Program-made: the position numbers and the translations under genes
DNA from: Epiperipatus broadwayi
Taxonomy: Eukaryota > Onychophora > Udeonychophora > Euonychophora > Peripatidae
Assembly: GCA_028023455.1 (NCBI GenBank)
Contig: JAQFVV010012395.1
Location: 9,792,154 to 9,856,153, forward strand
Length of the DNA stretch: 64,000 bases
Direction of reading: 5' to 3'
Part shown: positions 61,391-64,000 of the stretch, piece by piece
Position numbering within the stretch: the stretch's first letter is position 1
How the letters are laid out: each line of letters opens with the position of its first letter
The notes under the pieces: generated by a model
Seen by the model: only the letters and a program-made list of their open reading frames with translations
What the model was told of the DNA's origin: nothing
Databases searched by the model: none

Positions 61391-64000
61391 GTTTATTTCT
61401 GTTTTCAATTTTATTTTTCATGTTTCCATATTTAATAATAGCTAGCATTAATATATATAGAGAAAGAGAGATAGAGTGAAGAGATGTGCGAAGATTCTTC
61501 TTTCATTTATTATTAGTTATGCCACTTTGTTTAATGCAATGGTAGGTAGCAGATTGAAGTTTAAAGTGCATGGATCGCAACCAGATCTGTCATTTTTGGA
61601 GTTTGAACTCCTTATGTAACAGTATTATTATTAACAGCAGCAACCAGTTTTAACATATAACGATTGATTATGTCATTTACCTTTTTCAGTGCTTCATTTC
61701 TGAGCATTTTTTGCTATAATCGTCATCATTAGTCTCTAACTGTCATGGAGGTCTTTAAAAATGTAACTGACTCAATCAATTTTATGTCAAAGAATTATTC
61801 TTGACTTCTGAATTTTTTACGACTATAAATAAAAAAGGCGGTTTTGTGTGTGAAGTTGGGAAAACATTTCAAAATTCACATAGTTATCTTTGAAATTATC
61901 GAATAGCATGTAGCTAATAAACTCACATTGTTGGATTTTAATACTGTATATACGTCAACTGAATTAAAATCCTTCTCAGACGTGAAAATTATTAACCATT
62001 AATACTGACGTGCCATCTGTTTGTAATTTGTAAATTATTCATTTCTTATCATTAATAAAGATATTTAATAAATGCAATTTTATAAAATCGATCAAATTTA
62101 TTTATAACTATCTTAAAAGTTAAAAGTATCCGTCAACATTTATAAATTATATCACACGTACATAGGTTGTAATGGTCAATATTTAAATTTGTCTATTTGC
62201 AAAATGGCTGCTAAGTAATTACGTGTGTGTGCAGACGTGATATATTCAACCTGTTTCATACAATATTATTACTGAAAATTATAAAAATTAATAACTTACA
62301 TGTGCTGAGACATCAATTTCAACAAATGTTTATATTCTACAAAGAAATATAATTTATTGTATGCATTTTCCTATAGTAACATAAATGGGCTAATCTATCA
62401 GCTAAATTTATAAAATTTGGTATATTCCTTAACACTCCTGTATATATTGCTAATCATTGACTTGTCAAATCTTAAGTGTACTGTTGATATATGTTAATAT
62501 CATTTAGATATATTAATAAAACAAACAAAATATTAAATTAAGACAAAGATTAATGAACAGAGATAAGAGAACAAATCCTTATACAGTAGTAATTTTTTAT
62601 AATAGCTACTATGTTTAGGAGTTCAGATTTACCTAAGCCAGCTCTGTACACTTACTAATAAATATTTGAGAAAGAATTATACACTCAAATGTAATCTTAA
62701 CAAAGAGTTTATTACTCTGAATATATAATATTAGTAAATGTTAGTACTTCAACTAGCGGCTTGCTGAATGTTTGGTATTAAATTAATTTGGAAATCCAAT
62801 TAAGGAAATTTTGCATTTCTCTTACAGTTCTTTATAGTATTAAACTACACTGTTGTATTTTATTTCAGTATACTTTATTCTATGCTGTTAACTCTTTAAT
62901 GTTATTTCTCTCCTGTATACACTCTTTGGGATACTATAATGCAGATACTGATTACATTGAATTATGCAGAGTACTGCTCACACACCCATATAGATTTGCA
63001 GTTTTGCTTTGCTTCATCTAATTTGCATAATTATTTTCCTTATTAAAAATCTTTGCAAATTAGTATATCTACATTATTTCCAAATTTGCATAATTTTAAT
63101 TATTATGCATTTTCTAGTGAATTGTCTTTTAATATTGTCTAATTTTATACACACACAATCATGCAACTTTATTATTTTTATAGATTTTGTAGTCAATATA
63201 TAACAGCTACATCTTTCTACTAACTGTTTTTATTATATTCTATAAACCTCTTTGGTTTCTTATTAATAATTCCGGGTGCATAATGATTTTTTAATAAAAC
63301 TTACTTAACTTTAAATAATAAAAGATAATTTTATTAATCAATTAACAAAATAACTATTAAAAAACAACAAGATAGTAAAATGTTATATAATTTTCTAATC
63401 GTTTACAATTACAGTATTAATATTAAAATTTATATTTCAAATTTGTTTATATATTTTGATCTTTAACTGGACTTAGTGAGATGGTTAGTACTAATTTATC
63501 ATAAACAATTTTGTATTCATTCTAAAATTAAATCTAATTGGAAAGTATTGAAATTTATAATATTCATAATTTTTATTAAAATAAATAACATATGTAACAT
63601 ATTTTTAATAAGAATTATGACTGTTATTAAACTGGAACGAGTTTGAACTTGGATAGAATATATATTTTTGTTGTTATAAAATACCTGTCCACGAAAACAT
63701 AGCTAAATATAAAACAGGTTATAATATTATTTTATATACCTACGATGTATATATCCTTTTATTCCACTCTTAGAAACATTACAAATTATTGGATATTGAT
63801 TAATTATTATGTAAGTCACAAATAGAAAGCTTAATTTATAAAACTACTCACAATAATAAAATATTGCAAACAAACTAGTAAATATTTGCTAAACATTGGC
63901 AAATTTTTTAACAATTTTGAATATATTGATACTAAAATGAAGTTAAAATTCAGTAATAAATATAGAAGTTCTTGGATTGTGATATCATTTTCCAAATATT
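61391..64000. other. Unannotated AT-rich sequence
   Basis: No ORF with recognisable motifs on either strand; the 77- and 64-codon plus-strand frames (62788-63021, 63009-63203) are hydrophobic and low-complexity. A few CpG-containing patches occur around 61975-62240, including AAAATGGCTGC at about 62203, which resembles a YY1 site. No transcript structure could be built. Confidence 0.45.

Overview
This is a strongly A+T-rich, gene-poor stretch of a eukaryotic, almost certainly invertebrate animal, nuclear genome. It has no prokaryotic gene organisation, no operons and no long intact host ORF. It is full of decayed LINE, LTR and DNA transposons, tRNA-derived SINE-like units, fold-back hairpin repeats and (TA)n or (TTA)n microsatellites. 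The species cannot be fixed from the sequence. Low GC together with RTE and jockey/CR1-type LINEs, hAT and pogo/Tigger-like elements and a GTF2IRD2-like transposase relic fits many arthropods, molluscs and cnidarians.

Layout. 0.3-0.6 kb: a fold-back repeat (family FB-B). 0.77-6.16 kb: a complete but non-autonomous minus-strand LTR retrotransposon, with two ~1.9 kb LTRs ending TG...CA inside a (TA)n tract, a primer-binding site, and only a coiled-coil gag-like frame carrying two stops. 7.6-11.1 kb: perfect palindromes, a short direct repeat and the long FB-A hairpin. 12.2-12.5 kb: a cluster of bZIP/CRE-type palindromes before a short ATG exon with a good splice donor, the best candidate for a host promoter. 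15.0-17.7 kb: a decayed minus-strand coding region of unknown family, then several hairpin MITEs. 19.7-24.9 kb: two RTE LINE fragments, one split by a hAT MITE with a perfect 8-bp target duplication, plus another fold-back. 25-29 kb: a SINE-like unit, a decayed GTF2IRD2/ZBED-like gene and a second FB-A copy.

30.9-36.5 kb: remnants of a second minus-strand gag-only LTR element. 37.3-38.2 kb: a pogo/Tigger-like TIR element flanked by TA. 38.65-41.4 kb: about 60 TTA units followed by a broken jockey/CR1-like LINE. 42.2-46.2 kb: an RTE tail, a probable solo LTR in (TA)n and a pair of SINE-like units. 48.2-53.2 kb: another FB-A copy, a near full-length dead RTE and a more eroded second LINE. 55.6 kb: a second short ATG exon candidate. 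56.3-61.4 kb: local duplications, an LTR-like end, a hairpin MITE, an almost perfect 136-bp palindrome and an RTE scrap. The last 2.6 kb shows nothing recognisable.

No element looks able to move by itself: every reverse transcriptase copy is truncated, frameshifted or stopped. If the two small exons are real, most of the window is intron or intergenic sequence of large host genes. No clear new multi-gene system was found. The most unusual signals are the abundance of nearly loopless palindromes and hairpins, the gag-only LTR elements placed in (TA)n tracts, and the bZIP-motif cluster.
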